DNA of 64,000 nt from JBAZGG01 sp041653015. Lineage in GTDB: Bacteria > Bacillota_I > Bacilli_A > RFN20 > CAG-826. The notes below the pieces were generated by a model. That model did not search any database and was not told the origin of the DNA. It saw only the letters and a program-made list of their open reading frames with translations. Positions within the stretch are counted from its first letter, which is position 1. Every line of letters starts with the position of its first letter. A program made the translations under genes and the position numbers. The DNA is taken from positions 72,110 through 136,109 of the forward strand of contig JBAZGG010000001.1 of NCBI GenBank assembly GCA_041653015.1, in the 5' to 3' direction. This document shows, one piece after another, positions 14,979-24,321 of the stretch.

Positions 14979-17591
14979 GTGGGAAAGATTGATCAAAAAC
15001 GGACTCCGTACCTTGATGCGTTAAAGAATTACCTAAGTCACGAAGTTACTCCATTTGATGTCCCTGGACATCACATGGGAAATGTGCCGAATAAATTAAA
15101 AGATTTTGTTGGAAAGAGGTTATTTGAATGCGACATTAATGCTCCGTTGGGCCTAGATAATTTAGCTAATCCTAACGGTTGTTTACGAGAGGCGGAACTC
15201 CTGATGGCGAATGCTTGCCATGCAGACGATGCCTTCTTTTTAATCAATGGCACCACCAGCGGAATTCTTGCAATGATTCTAACGGCGTGCAGAGCAAATG
15301 ACAAAATTATCCTTCCACGAAACATACATAAGTCTGTCGTCAATGCACTGGTGATTTCTGGTGCGATGCCAGTCTATGTGATGCCGAGGATTGACATGCA
15401 ACTAGAGATTGCCAATCAACCGACCGTCGATGATTATAAGAAAGCCATCATTCGCTATCCGAGCGCAAAGGCTATCTTTGTTATCAATCCAACATACTTT
15501 GGTGCGGTCAACGATTTAAAAACATTGGTTGATTTCGCCCACGCTCATAATGTTGCTGTTCTAGTGGATGAAGCGCATGGATGTCACTATTATTTTAATG
15601 AGAGCGGACCGCTCTCGGCGATGCAAGCTGGCGCCGATATGTCGAGTGTAAGCTTTCATAAAACTGGGGGGTCCTTGACTCAATCGAGCGCCTTATTGAT
15701 AAAAGGAAATCGTTTTTCCAGTTGCGAAGTGCAAAAATCCTTAAATATGATCAATACCACTTCTCCTAGCACGATTTTGATGGCGAGCCTCGATGCTGCG
15801 CGCTCATATATGGCGACCGAAGGACAAAAAGAACTGTATCAAACGATTGAACTCTGCCATTATGCACGAGAGCAAATCGCTAATATCAAAGGCTTTATAC
15901 CATGTAATAAAGACTATTTTGTAAAGCATGGTTGTTTCGATTACGATGAGACAAAACTCGTCATCGAATTAGACCGCATTGATATGTCTGGTTTTGATCT
16001 ATATCGCCTGCTTAAAAATAGATATGATATTCAAATTGAACTCGCTGAAACGTATGTCTTTCTTTGCATTTTTGCAATTGGAACTAAAAGGGAACACGTT
16101 CGAAAACTCATCAATGCATTAAAAGAAATCTCTAAAGAGCACTATCATAAGAATATGTCATACCCTAAGCATCATTACGCTTTGGATTTTCCATTTCCTC
16201 TCATTCGTCCTCGCGCCTCTTTCCACTCTCCGAGCAAGCGCATGAAAATAGAGAATGCGGCGTTTGAAATCTCGAAAGAGCAAATTATGATTTATCCTCC
16301 GGGAATCCCTTTGATTGTCCCCGGTGAAGTCTTTACTCCCGAGATTATTGAAAGGTTGCAGAGTTATCAAAAGATAGGAATCACTATTTTGAGCGATTAT
16401 CACGATGGGACTGTCAACGTCATCGATCGCGATAAATGGAAACATTATTCGGATTATGAAAAACATCTCGTCGATTATTTTAACAATCGCAAAACAAATC
16501 CTACAAATGACCATTTCTTTGTTCCGTTTGAGGGATGCAAACACGATGCGACATTAATGCTTCTTCCATTTAGAAAAGATACTTGGAGAAGAGCGGCTAA
16601 ACCAGCTCGCGACACTTTCAAAGAGGTGATTCAAGCGATTGCCAGACACGAGAGGGTCATCCTCGGTATTCACCCCGTCATATATGACAAAGTTATCGAT
16701 GAATTTGCCAGCATTGAAAATGTCGAATGTATGAAAGTAAAATACAACGACGCCTGGGCAAGAGACAATATGCCTCTATTTGCCTCGAATGGAGAAAAAC
16801 TTAGAACGATCGACTTCCGTTTTAATGCCTGGGGTGGAAATTTCGATGGTTTATATAGCAATTATAAGGATGATGATCGATTGTCTAGTTTCATCGCCAA
16901 AAAACTAAATCTTGATAACTATTATATCAATGATTTTGTTCTCGAAGGTGGCTCGATAAATGTCGATGGCGAAGGCACCTGCTTAGTCACTGAAGCTTGT
17001 CTCTTGTCTCCAGGGCGAAACCCCACTCTCGATAAAAACGACATCGAAGAAGTTTTAAAGACCTATCTCAATGTCGAAAAAGTCATTTGGGTTCCTCATG
17101 GCATATATCAGGATGAGACTAATGAGCATGTCGATAATATGGTGTGTTTTATCCGCCCAGGAGTGGTGGCACTCGCATGGTGTGACGACAAAAATGACAC
17201 TCAATATACATATTCAAACGAAGCCTACAGAGTTCTGTCAAAAGAGACGGATGCAAAAGGAAGAAAACTTGAGATTGTCAAAATCAAATTGCCATCGCCT
17301 CAATACATGACAGAAAAAGAAGCAAAACACATCAGCAAATCTAGATATAATGCAAAGCATAGAGAAGCTAATTCGCGATTAGCGGCCTCTTATATTAATT
17401 TCTATCAAGGCAAGGATTTTGTAATCATACCCGCCTTTGGCGACAAAGAGGATGAAGTGGCGCGTAAAGCAATTTCTAAATTGTATCCAGATAAAGAGAT
17501 TATTCAGATCTATTCTCGAGAAATACTGCTCGGTGGTGGGAATATTCATTGCATCACAATGCAATTGCCGAGCCCGGAGGTTATCAAATGA
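14979..17591 (+). CDS. Fusion of arginine decarboxylase and agmatine deiminase
   Basis: 870 aa, two complete enzymes in one chain. Residues 1-about 500 form a fold-type-I PLP decarboxylase of the Orn/Lys/Arg family, including its C-terminal domain; the PLP lysine is K228 in S-F-H-K-T-G-G. From about residue 511 (FFVPFEGCKHDATLML) to the end is an agmatine deiminase: WARDNMPLF, FNAWGGNFDG, EGGSINVDGEG and catalytic C858 in LGGGNIHC. The decarboxylase would make agmatine from arginine and the deiminase would convert it to N-carbamoylputrescine. Arginine specificity is inferred from this partner. The following gene, overlapping by 4 nt, is the matching amidase. A GTG start follows GAGG by 7 nt. 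Confidence 0.85.
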   Translation: MGKIDQKRTPYLDALKNYLSHEVTPFDVPGHHMGNVPNKLKDFVGKRLFECDINAPLGLDNLANPNGCLREAELLMANACHADDAFFLINGTTSGILAMILTACRANDKIILPRNIHKSVVNALVISGAMPVYVMPRIDMQLEIANQPTVDDYKKAIIRYPSAKAIFVINPTYFGAVNDLKTLVDFAHAHNVAVLVDEAHGCHYYFNESGPLSAMQAGADMSSVSFHKTGGSLTQSSALLIKGNRFSSCEVQKSLNMINTTSPSTILMASLDAARSYMATEGQKELYQTIELCHYAREQIANIKGFIPCNKDYFVKHGCFDYDETKLVIELDRIDMSGFDLYRLLKNRYDIQIELAETYVFLCIFAIGTKREHVRKLINALKEISKEHYHKNMSYPKHHYALDFPFPLIRPRASFHSPSKRMKIENAAFEISKEQIMIYPPGIPLIVPGEVFTPEIIERLQSYQKIGITILSDYHDGTVNVIDRDKWKHYSDYEKHLVDYFNNRKTNPTNDHFFVPFEGCKHDATLMLLPFRKDTWRRAAKPARDTFKEVIQAIARHERVILGIHPVIYDKVIDEFASIENVECMKVKYNDAWARDNMPLFASNGEKLRTIDFRFNAWGGNFDGLYSNYKDDDRLSSFIAKKLNLDNYYINDFVLEGGSINVDGEGTCLVTEACLLSPGRNPTLDKNDIEEVLKTYLNVEKVIWVPHGIYQDETNEHVDNMVCFIRPGVVALAWCDDKNDTQYTYSNEAYRVLSKETDAKGRKLEIVKIKLPSPQYMTEKEAKHISKSRYNAKHREANSRLAASYINFYQGKDFVIIPAFGDKEDEVARKAISKLYPDKEIIQIYSREILLGGGNIHCITMQLPSPEVIK

Positions 17592-18460
17592 TCATAAAAG
17601 TGGCTGCGACGCAGATGTCTCTTTCTTGGGATATCGAGTCCAATATTCGAAAAGCTGATGAAATGGTGAGAAAGGCTGCTCGATCAGGAGCTAATATCAT
17701 CCTTTTACCAGAACTTTTTAAAACGCCATATTTCTGTCAAATTGAGAACTATGATTATTTTTCTCTAGCAGAAGACTTTTCTACTTCACCATTTTTAAAA
17801 CATTATGCTGAACTCGCTAAAGAATTAAATGTCGTTCTTCCGATTTCGTTCTTTGAAAAGCAAGGCAATGTATTCTTTAACTCTATCGCGATGATGGATG
17901 CCGATGGAAAATGTTTGGGCATCTATCGCAAGACGCACATCCCGACTGGCGAATGTTATGAAGAGAAGTTTTATTTCGCTCCTGGTGACACCGGCTTTAA
18001 GGTTTTTCATACTAAATTTGGGAAAATAGGAATTGGAATTTGCTGGGATCAGTGGTTCCCAGAAACGGCGAGGTCGCTCGCTTTAAATGGCGCAGAGATA
18101 CTGCTTTATCCAACCGCGATTGGCAGTGAACCAATTCTTCCAAAGGATTCCAAAAACCATTGGCAGAATGTTATGAAAGGGCATGCGGCGGCAAATATTA
18201 TGCCGGTTGTAGCCTCAAACCGGGTGGGCATCGAAAAAGACAAAAGTTCATCCATGACTTTTTTTGGTAGCTCTTTTATTGCCGATGAAGAAGGCGACAT
18301 CGTCGAGGAACTAAACAGAACGGAAGAGGGATACATCGTTCAAAAGTTTGATTTAGAAGCGATAGCGAAAAAGAGATATTCATGGGGCGTATTTAGAGAT
18401 CGCCGACCAGAATTTTATAAAGATATCATCAGAGTTCATGCGAACAAGAAGCAAAAATAA
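17588..18460 (+). CDS. aguB: N-carbamoylputrescine amidase
   Basis: 290 aa member of the carbon-nitrogen hydrolase (nitrilase) superfamily. It hydrolyses N-carbamoylputrescine to putrescine, CO2 and ammonia. The catalytic triad is visible: Glu in LLPELFKTPYF, Lys in YRKTHIP and Cys in GIGICWDQWFPE. Sequence and length fit AguB well. The start at 17588 was chosen because GGAGG lies just upstream and the ATG overlaps the stop of the decarboxylase-deiminase gene (ATGA). The operon thus holds the whole arginine-to-putrescine route in two polypeptides. Confidence 0.9.
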   Translation: MIIKVAATQMSLSWDIESNIRKADEMVRKAARSGANIILLPELFKTPYFCQIENYDYFSLAEDFSTSPFLKHYAELAKELNVVLPISFFEKQGNVFFNSIAMMDADGKCLGIYRKTHIPTGECYEEKFYFAPGDTGFKVFHTKFGKIGIGICWDQWFPETARSLALNGAEILLYPTAIGSEPILPKDSKNHWQNVMKGHAAANIMPVVASNRVGIEKDKSSSMTFFGSSFIADEEGDIVEELNRTEEGYIVQKFDLEAIAKKRYSWGVFRDRRPEFYKDIIRVHANKKQK

Positions 18461-18476
18461 ATATTTGCTAGATTAA

Positions 18477-19982
18477 TTAAGCGACGAATAATTCGTGGTT
18501 ATCAGCGTCTTGAAAAGCGTTATACATAACGTGTCTTTGATATACTCCGGCATACTCTTTTGAAATGCTTGAATAAGGCACGCTCAGATTATTGATGACG
18601 AATGTGCAAGTCACAATTTGATATGTTGTCGATCTCACCAGATTAGCAAAGCTATAACCATCAGCGAAGGCCGATGGCACGCTCGACCAATTTTGAAGTT
18701 GCTCTCCCGTGGCGGTCAAAATCAAAGTTGTGTTGTCGAAAGGGAAAGCCTTATAGACATCTTCGTATGTTTTATTGCCTGTAACCCATGACGCTCGAGC
18801 AGCATTATAAAATGATGCGATGACAGAATCAGAGGTGGTATATTGTTTCAATTGTTCACTCACGAATAACGAACACACTCCTGTTTGCGAGATATATGTC
18901 TCTCCTCCGCTAGATGTAACTGAACCGATGACGTTCGTCTTTAATTCGAGTAGCGTGCCAGAGATGGTGCCATCGACGTAACTCTTAGCTAAATACCGAT
19001 CATAGATGGCCTTAGAGCCTGGATCTTCGTCTGGAGTGGCACTGATAACAGGACCATAGACATCGGAACTGGCGTATTTTATTTCTCCATTTGCGTATTT
19101 AAACTCAGCGTGATCGAGATATCTTCCATTGCAACCCGCTTCGAGCATCGGGATGGTTTTACTATTGCCGGAAAGAGCTAAATTTTGATATTGGTGGTCG
19201 TGGCCTAAAAGCACCAAATCAACATAGTCAGCAATTTTACTTTGTACAGTGTTCTCTCCTCCGTGAGTAGCGTAAATAATGATATTTGCGCCATAGGAAC
19301 GTAGTCTTTCTGCCTCGTCGATAACCATTTTGGTCGGCGTTTTGAAATCATAACCTTCAACAATTGTTGAATCGATAGATGTTCTCACTGATGATGCGAT
19401 ACTTCCGATGATTCCCACTTTGAAACCATTTTTAATAAACGCCGTAGAAGTTGTACCGATCACCTGTTTGTTATCTTTATAGACATTGCAAGCCAAAAAT
19501 GGAATTCCCCATTCCCCATTTTCGGTTTTCTCTAATTTTGTGACATTCTCTTCAAGCTTTTGTACACCCCAGTCAAATTCATGATTTCCAAGTGTCATCG
19601 CGTCCACTTTCATGTATTTCATCCAATCGATCATTATCGATCCATATTCAATGTTTGAATCTAAGCTTCCTTGAAACATATCGCCGCTTGCGATGAGAAC
19701 ATTGCCAGATGGATTTGTCTCCTCTTGATCAAGAATGTATGTGGCGAGTCTATTTATTCCCGGTTCATAATTATCTGGCAGATATTCACATGAGCCATGA
19801 GTGTCATTTAATCCATAGACATCGAGAGTTGCTCCCTCTGTTAAAACGCTTTCTCCATACTGCGGATTATTCCAGTCGACCGGTTGCCATTCCGATGCGA
19901 CTGATTCGTTCGATGCTCCTCCATTGCATGAAGCGAGAGCTAGGAGTACTGAAACAAATAATAGACCTAAAGATTTTTTCAT
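18477..19982 (-). CDS. 5'-nucleotidase/cyclic phosphodiesterase family lipoprotein
   Basis: 501 aa UshA/CpdB-type metallophosphoesterase on the cell surface. The lipoprotein signal ends in LALASC. The dinuclear metal site motifs are all present: GLNDTHGS, ASGDMFQG, LGNHEFDWG, ATHGGENT and LLGHDHQY. A C-terminal 5'-nucleotidase substrate domain follows (KAFPFDNTTLILTATGEQL). It would release nucleosides and phosphate from extracellular nucleotides; the exact substrate is not determined. A start at 19982 (MKKSLG) gives a proper signal peptide; the longer ATG at 19994 overlaps the -10 box. The end converges on aguB 16 nt away. Confidence 0.8.
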   Translation of the reverse strand: MKKSLGLLFVSVLLALASCNGGASNESVASEWQPVDWNNPQYGESVLTEGATLDVYGLNDTHGSCEYLPDNYEPGINRLATYILDQEETNPSGNVLIASGDMFQGSLDSNIEYGSIMIDWMKYMKVDAMTLGNHEFDWGVQKLEENVTKLEKTENGEWGIPFLACNVYKDNKQVIGTTSTAFIKNGFKVGIIGSIASSVRTSIDSTIVEGYDFKTPTKMVIDEAERLRSYGANIIIYATHGGENTVQSKIADYVDLVLLGHDHQYQNLALSGNSKTIPMLEAGCNGRYLDHAEFKYANGEIKYASSDVYGPVISATPDEDPGSKAIYDRYLAKSYVDGTISGTLLELKTNVIGSVTSSGGETYISQTGVCSLFVSEQLKQYTTSDSVIASFYNAARASWVTGNKTYEDVYKAFPFDNTTLILTATGEQLQNWSSVPSAFADGYSFANLVRSTTYQIVTCTFVINNLSVPYSSISKEYAGVYQRHVMYNAFQDADNHELFVA

Positions 19983-19992
19983 GTTTATCCTC

Positions 19993-20026
19993 ATATTATT
20001 GATGTCTTTACTTTATATCAAAGTAA
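19993..20026 (-). promoter_or_regulatory. Promoter and inverted repeat of the nucleotidase gene
   Basis: On the minus strand, TTGATA (20016-20021) and TAATAT (19993-19998) are separated by exactly 17 nt. A perfect inverted repeat, TTACTTT (20008-20014) and AAAGTAA (20020-20026) with a 5-nt centre, covers the -35 box and could be a repressor site. The -10 box ends only 10 nt before the ATG at 19982. Confidence 0.5.
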
Positions 20027-20100
20027 CAAATAAGCCAAATACTAATAAAAATTATCGTTTGAAATGTTCATAGTTTGTCAATAGATGGTATACTCATTAT

Positions 20101-20958
20101 ATGTCCGATGGGTTTGCGTTAGTTTTACAGGGCGGTGGTATCAGAGGAGCTTATACCGCGGGTGTTTTAGATGTCTTAATGGAGCATAATTTTTGGGCTG
20201 ATTACGTTCTGGGTGTCTCAGCGGGAGCGATGAATGGGATGAACTATGTCTCGAAACAAATCGGGAGATCGAAATCTATTTTCATCGAACTATCTTCAAA
20301 TAAAAAAATCTACTCATTAAAAAACATTTTGAAATGCGGTTCAATCTATAATTTTGACTATCTTTTTAGTGGCATAAAAGAAGTGATTGTTCCTTTTGAT
20401 TATGAGAGATTTTATGAAAACAAAATGAGATATATCGCTTGTGCGACCAATCTTGAAACGGGACGTCCCATCTATTTTGAAAAAGGATGCGCTGAATACG
20501 ATATCGATCTCGCTATCAAAGCCTCGGCATCATTACCGCTAGTCTCAAAGCCTGTCTTTGTTGGTGATACTCCATGTCTCGATGGTGGTGTCAGCGCTAC
20601 AATTCCTCTCAAAAAAGCGATGGAAGATGGCAATAAAAAGATAGTTGTGATCATGACAAGAGATGCGTCATTCCAAAAAGATGAAAATAAGAAAAATCAT
20701 CTGTCGATCGCAAAACGTCGATATCGGGATTATCCACATTTTCTTGAGGCATACAGAAATCAAAATAGTCTCTACAATAATTGTCTTAAATATGTTGGCG
20801 AGTGTGAACAAAAAGGTATGGTGTTCGTCATCCGTCCCAAATCTCCTATCGCCATAGATGATGTCAGAGATAAAGAAAAGATAATATCACTATATGAAAA
20901 AGGGCGAAATGATTGCCACAATCTGTTAACAAAACTTGAGGTATATCTCCATGAATAA
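20101..20958 (+). CDS. Patatin-like phospholipase
   Basis: 285 aa protein with the patatin signature. It has the oxyanion loop GGGIRGAYTAGVLDVL (from about residue 11), the nucleophile elbow G-V-S-A-G and the catalytic dyad aspartate in DGGV. These Ser-Asp enzymes cleave acyl chains from lipids. No signal peptide is seen, so it is probably cytoplasmic or peripheral at the membrane. TATACT at 20089-20094 ends 6 nt before the ATG and there is no ribosome binding site, so a leaderless mRNA is likely. The rluA-type gene downstream overlaps its last codons. Confidence 0.85.
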   Translation: MSDGFALVLQGGGIRGAYTAGVLDVLMEHNFWADYVLGVSAGAMNGMNYVSKQIGRSKSIFIELSSNKKIYSLKNILKCGSIYNFDYLFSGIKEVIVPFDYERFYENKMRYIACATNLETGRPIYFEKGCAEYDIDLAIKASASLPLVSKPVFVGDTPCLDGGVSATIPLKKAMEDGNKKIVVIMTRDASFQKDENKKNHLSIAKRRYRDYPHFLEAYRNQNSLYNNCLKYVGECEQKGMVFVIRPKSPIAIDDVRDKEKIISLYEKGRNDCHNLLTKLEVYLHE

Positions 20959-21877
20959 AAATAAAAAGCGCACGCACAGTTCTCAACATAGACCAAATGA
21001 TTTTAAAGAATTTGAAGTGTACCATGAATGCGAACTTTTGCCGTTTTTAATCGAAAAAATGCCTGGACTTTCTCGGAATAATGTCAAATCAATTTTGTCA
21101 CACCACCAAGTTGCGGTTGATGGCGCGCCGATATCACAATACGATTTCAAACTTTATAAAGAGGATACAGTAATTGTTTCTAAACGGAAAATAGGCAAAA
21201 GAAAAGATGAATCAATCCCAATTATTTATGAAGATGAAGAGTTTATTGTTGTCGATAAGCCATCCGGGCTATTAAGCATCGCGAGCGATAGAGAGAAAGG
21301 CAAGACTGTCTACCGCATTTTAACCGACTATGTTCAGAGCAAAGATCGACATAATCGCATTTTTGTCGTTCATCGTTTAGATGAAGACACTTCCGGTGTT
21401 TTAGTCGTTGCTAAAAATGGAAAACTTCGCGATGCGATGCAAGATAATTGGCAAGAGATCGTTAAATCGCGAGGGTATTATGCGATTGTCGATGGAAAAA
21501 TGAAAAATAACGAAGAGACTCTCAGCGATTATCTCAAAGAGAACAAGAATAATATGATGTATATCTCCGACGATAAGAAGAATGGTAAATTATGTATCAC
21601 TCATTATAAAGTTATGAATGAAAACAATGATCATTCTCTACTAGAAATTCACATCGATTCAGGTCGGAAAAATCAGATTAGAGTTCAACTTGGACACATT
21701 GGGCACTTTGTCATTGGAGATGATAAATATGGTGAGCCGACCAACCCTCTAAACAGGTTAGGTTTACACGCTTATGAATTAGTTTTTATACATCCTTTTA
21801 GCAAAAAGAAGTATGAGTTTCGCGCGAAGATGCCTCAAGAATTCAAAAAAATGTTCCCACAAAAGAATGTAAAATAG
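20951..21877 (+). CDS. RluA-family pseudouridine synthase
   Basis: 308 aa. The N-terminal segment resembles an S4 RNA-binding domain (LSRNNVKSILSHHQVAVDG). The catalytic domain carries the RluA motif HRLDEDTSGVLVVAK with the active-site Asp, and the C-terminal signature GRKNQIRVQL. It isomerises uridines in 23S rRNA or tRNA; the exact position (RluD-like or other) cannot be told. The start at 20951 overlaps the patatin gene by 8 nt, with GAGG about 10 nt upstream. Confidence 0.85.
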   Translation: MNKNKKRTHSSQHRPNDFKEFEVYHECELLPFLIEKMPGLSRNNVKSILSHHQVAVDGAPISQYDFKLYKEDTVIVSKRKIGKRKDESIPIIYEDEEFIVVDKPSGLLSIASDREKGKTVYRILTDYVQSKDRHNRIFVVHRLDEDTSGVLVVAKNGKLRDAMQDNWQEIVKSRGYYAIVDGKMKNNEETLSDYLKENKNNMMYISDDKKNGKLCITHYKVMNENNDHSLLEIHIDSGRKNQIRVQLGHIGHFVIGDDKYGEPTNPLNRLGLHAYELVFIHPFSKKKYEFRAKMPQEFKKMFPQKNVK

Positions 21878-21931
21878 GAATTTGGAATTGATTATTTAAA
21901 CTTTTAGTTTACTATGAATTGAGAGAAGACT

Positions 21932-23455
21932 ATGCAATGGCTATTAAAATTTAAAGACTCACTACTGTCGGTTTTGCCAATTTTTGTAATTGTCTTGCTT
22001 TTAAATTTTACTGGTCTATCTCCATTGAGTATCAATGAAACGATTGCCTTTTCAGTATCTTGTGTTCTCATAGTGTTTGGAATGGGACTATTTACCAATG
22101 GGACAGAGACCTCGATCTCTAAAATTGGCGAATATGTTGGATCATCAATCACGAAGAGAAAAAGTCTCATTTTAATAATATTTCTGTTTTTTTTATTAGG
22201 CATTTTTATAACGATTGCCGAGCCCGCTTTGTCAGTGCTTGCTGAACAAGTGCCAATTAATAAATGGCTATTTATTGTTTGCGTTGGTCTCGGCGTAGGT
22301 TTTTTCTTATTAATTGGCGTATTGCGAATTCTATTTCGAAAAAGTTTAAAACTATGGCTTTTAGCATTCTATGGTTTGCTTTTTGCTCTAGCGTGTCTCG
22401 TCGATAAATCATTTATTCCGATTTCATTCGATGCTGGTGGAGTCGCAACTGGTCCGTTGACCGTTCCATTCATTATGGCCATCGGAATCGGCATTTCCTC
22501 CTCGCGCGCTGGCGAACATTCGGACTCAGACTCTTTCGGCTTAACCGCCCTATGTTCAATAGGACCAATTATCACTGTCATGATTTTTTCGATGTTGATG
22601 GACAAGTCGCAATTGAATTACACATTCGAGCTTAACTCGATTGGAGACAATTTATTCCAAGCATATCTCTATGGATTCGGCAACGCCGCTTTTCAAGCCT
22701 TGCTATCTATTTTACCAATCATGGTTTTTTTCATAATCTATCAAGCGATTTTTATTAAACTGCCCGCAAAAACTATTTTAAAAATATTGATCGGTCTCAT
22801 ATATACATATTCTGGTTTAGTCGTTTTCTTAACCGCTGTTCAAGTCGGTTTTTTACCGATTGGCAAGTCAATAGGCATGGACTTAGGTCAAAACGGAAAT
22901 GCTATGTGGCTGCTTCCTTTAATAGGCTTTTTCCTCGGTCTGTTTACCGTTCTTGTCGAACCGGCTGTGCCAATTCTCATTTCACAGGTGCAGAACGTTT
23001 CCGATGGTGCGATTAAAAAGCGCCCAATTTTCATTGCTCTATGCACCGGTGTTGCCAGTGCTGTGTGCTTATCGATGGTGAGAATTTGTTTTCACATTCC
23101 TTTAATTTATTTCTTGGTTCCCGGCTATGCTCTAGCCATGTTTTTGTCTTTCTTTGTTTCTGACATATACACCGCCGTAGCATTTGATGCGGGAACTGTT
23201 GCTTCGGGAGTGATGAACACAACATTTATTTTGCCTTTTGCTGTTGGTGCGTGCTATGTTTTAAATGGAACAGAACAAAGTTCATCAGCTATTATGAGCG
23301 ATGCTTTTGGCATCGTTTCGTTGGTGACATTAGCACCGATTATATCTATGCAGATTATCGGTCTTGATTCCACGATTAAAAGAAGGATTGCGCTCAAGAA
23401 TGCGAGATATAGAATCAGAGAGGAAAACGATGCTCAAATTATTCATTTTGAATAG
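21932..23455 (+). CDS. DUF1538 polytopic membrane protein, probable transporter
   Basis: 507 aa protein with about 12-14 hydrophobic segments and an internal duplication. The motif A-E-P-A-x-S/P-V/I-L near residue 95 (TIAEPALSVLAEQV) recurs near residue 345 (LVEPAVPILISQV), and S-F-D-A-G-G-V-A-T-G recurs as A-F-D-A-G-T-V-A-S-G. This matches DUF1538 membrane proteins. Two PII-like genes follow directly (8 nt, then a 17-nt overlap), and PII proteins often gate transporters, so a regulated transporter is a reasonable inference. The substrate is unknown. Confidence 0.75.
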   Translation: MQWLLKFKDSLLSVLPIFVIVLLLNFTGLSPLSINETIAFSVSCVLIVFGMGLFTNGTETSISKIGEYVGSSITKRKSLILIIFLFFLLGIFITIAEPALSVLAEQVPINKWLFIVCVGLGVGFFLLIGVLRILFRKSLKLWLLAFYGLLFALACLVDKSFIPISFDAGGVATGPLTVPFIMAIGIGISSSRAGEHSDSDSFGLTALCSIGPIITVMIFSMLMDKSQLNYTFELNSIGDNLFQAYLYGFGNAAFQALLSILPIMVFFIIYQAIFIKLPAKTILKILIGLIYTYSGLVVFLTAVQVGFLPIGKSIGMDLGQNGNAMWLLPLIGFFLGLFTVLVEPAVPILISQVQNVSDGAIKKRPIFIALCTGVASAVCLSMVRICFHIPLIYFLVPGYALAMFLSFFVSDIYTAVAFDAGTVASGVMNTTFILPFAVGACYVLNGTEQSSSAIMSDAFGIVSLVTLAPIISMQIIGLDSTIKRRIALKNARYRIREENDAQIIHFE

Positions 23456-23463
23456 GTTAAATT

Positions 23464-23880
23464 ATGACAGAAAAACAAGATAAAAAATTTGTTCCATATG
23501 AGCATGATCATCCATTGAAAAAAATGAAATTATTTTTTGTTATCGTGAATGATGGTCAAGCTGATAGCGTTATCGCTCGTTTGCATGAATTGGGATGCGC
23601 TTGCTCAGTGGTGACAAATGCTCAGGGAACGGCAAAACAAGAAAGCTATGAACTTCTCGGTTTTGGCAATCCCAAAAAACAGATGATTATCGCTTTAATC
23701 AATGAGCAAAGTATCGATGAAATCATCGGTTATCTCGAAAGCCGATTTCATGTTTCTAATGCCGCAAAGGGTGTTGCGTTTTCATTAAAAATATCGAGCA
23801 TAATTGGAGTATCAATATACAAATTTTTGACTGATACAAGAGAAAATAAGGAGATAAAAAAACATGGAAAGACAAAATGA
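23464..23880 (+). CDS. PII-like signalling protein
   Basis: 138 aa with a ferredoxin-like alpha/beta pattern as in PII proteins: KLFFVIVNDGQADSVIARL, then a Gly-rich turn and the C-terminal NAAKGVAFSLKISSIIGV. The T-loop region (CSVVTNAQGTAKQESY) does not carry the canonical uridylylation tyrosine context of GlnB. It begins 8 nt after the DUF1538 gene and overlaps the second PII-like gene by 17 nt, so the three form one unit. The ligand and binding partner are inferred, not seen. Confidence 0.65.
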   Translation: MTEKQDKKFVPYEHDHPLKKMKLFFVIVNDGQADSVIARLHELGCACSVVTNAQGTAKQESYELLGFGNPKKQMIIALINEQSIDEIIGYLESRFHVSNAAKGVAFSLKISSIIGVSIYKFLTDTRENKEIKKHGKTK

Positions 23881-24184
23881 TTACGAGATGATTATGTGCG
23901 TTGTGAATAGTGGCTTTGCTGATCTCGTTATGGGGGCAGCAACGAGAGCTGGAGCAAAAGGTGGCACTGTATTCCATGGTCGAGGGACCGGAAAAAAAGA
24001 TATGGAAGATTTCTTTGGCATCGTGATTACTCCTGAAAAAGAAGTGGTAATAATTCTTATTCCGAAAGAGATTAAAGACCATGTCCTAAATGAAATATAC
24101 AAAGATGCTGGACTCGAAACAAAAGGTCAAGGCATCGCCTTTTCAATCCCGGTTGACGATGTTGTTGGTATTGAGACAAAATAA
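23864..24184 (+). CDS. P-II family nitrogen regulator-like protein
   Basis: 106 aa, close to canonical PII length. It has the N-terminal strand MIMCVVNSGFADLVMGAA, a T-loop-like Gly-rich stretch (GTVFHGRGTGKKD), the B-loop region and the closing GIAFSIPVDDVVGIE. The ATG follows AAGGAG by 9 nt and overlaps the preceding gene by 17 nt. It may form heterotrimers with the longer paralogue upstream and regulate the DUF1538 membrane protein, as GlnK does for AmtB; this is inference. Confidence 0.75.
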   Translation: MERQNDYEMIMCVVNSGFADLVMGAATRAGAKGGTVFHGRGTGKKDMEDFFGIVITPEKEVVIILIPKEIKDHVLNEIYKDAGLETKGQGIAFSIPVDDVVGIETK

Positions 24185-24321
24185 TATTATTTTGGAGTTC
24201 TAAGAGCACCCTTTATATAAATGTGAGAAAAAACGTTTTTTATTATGCGATAAAATGATAGTTAATCTATCCATTCGTGGTATATTATCAATAACATTAA
24301 AGATGTTTTTATAAATAGAAT

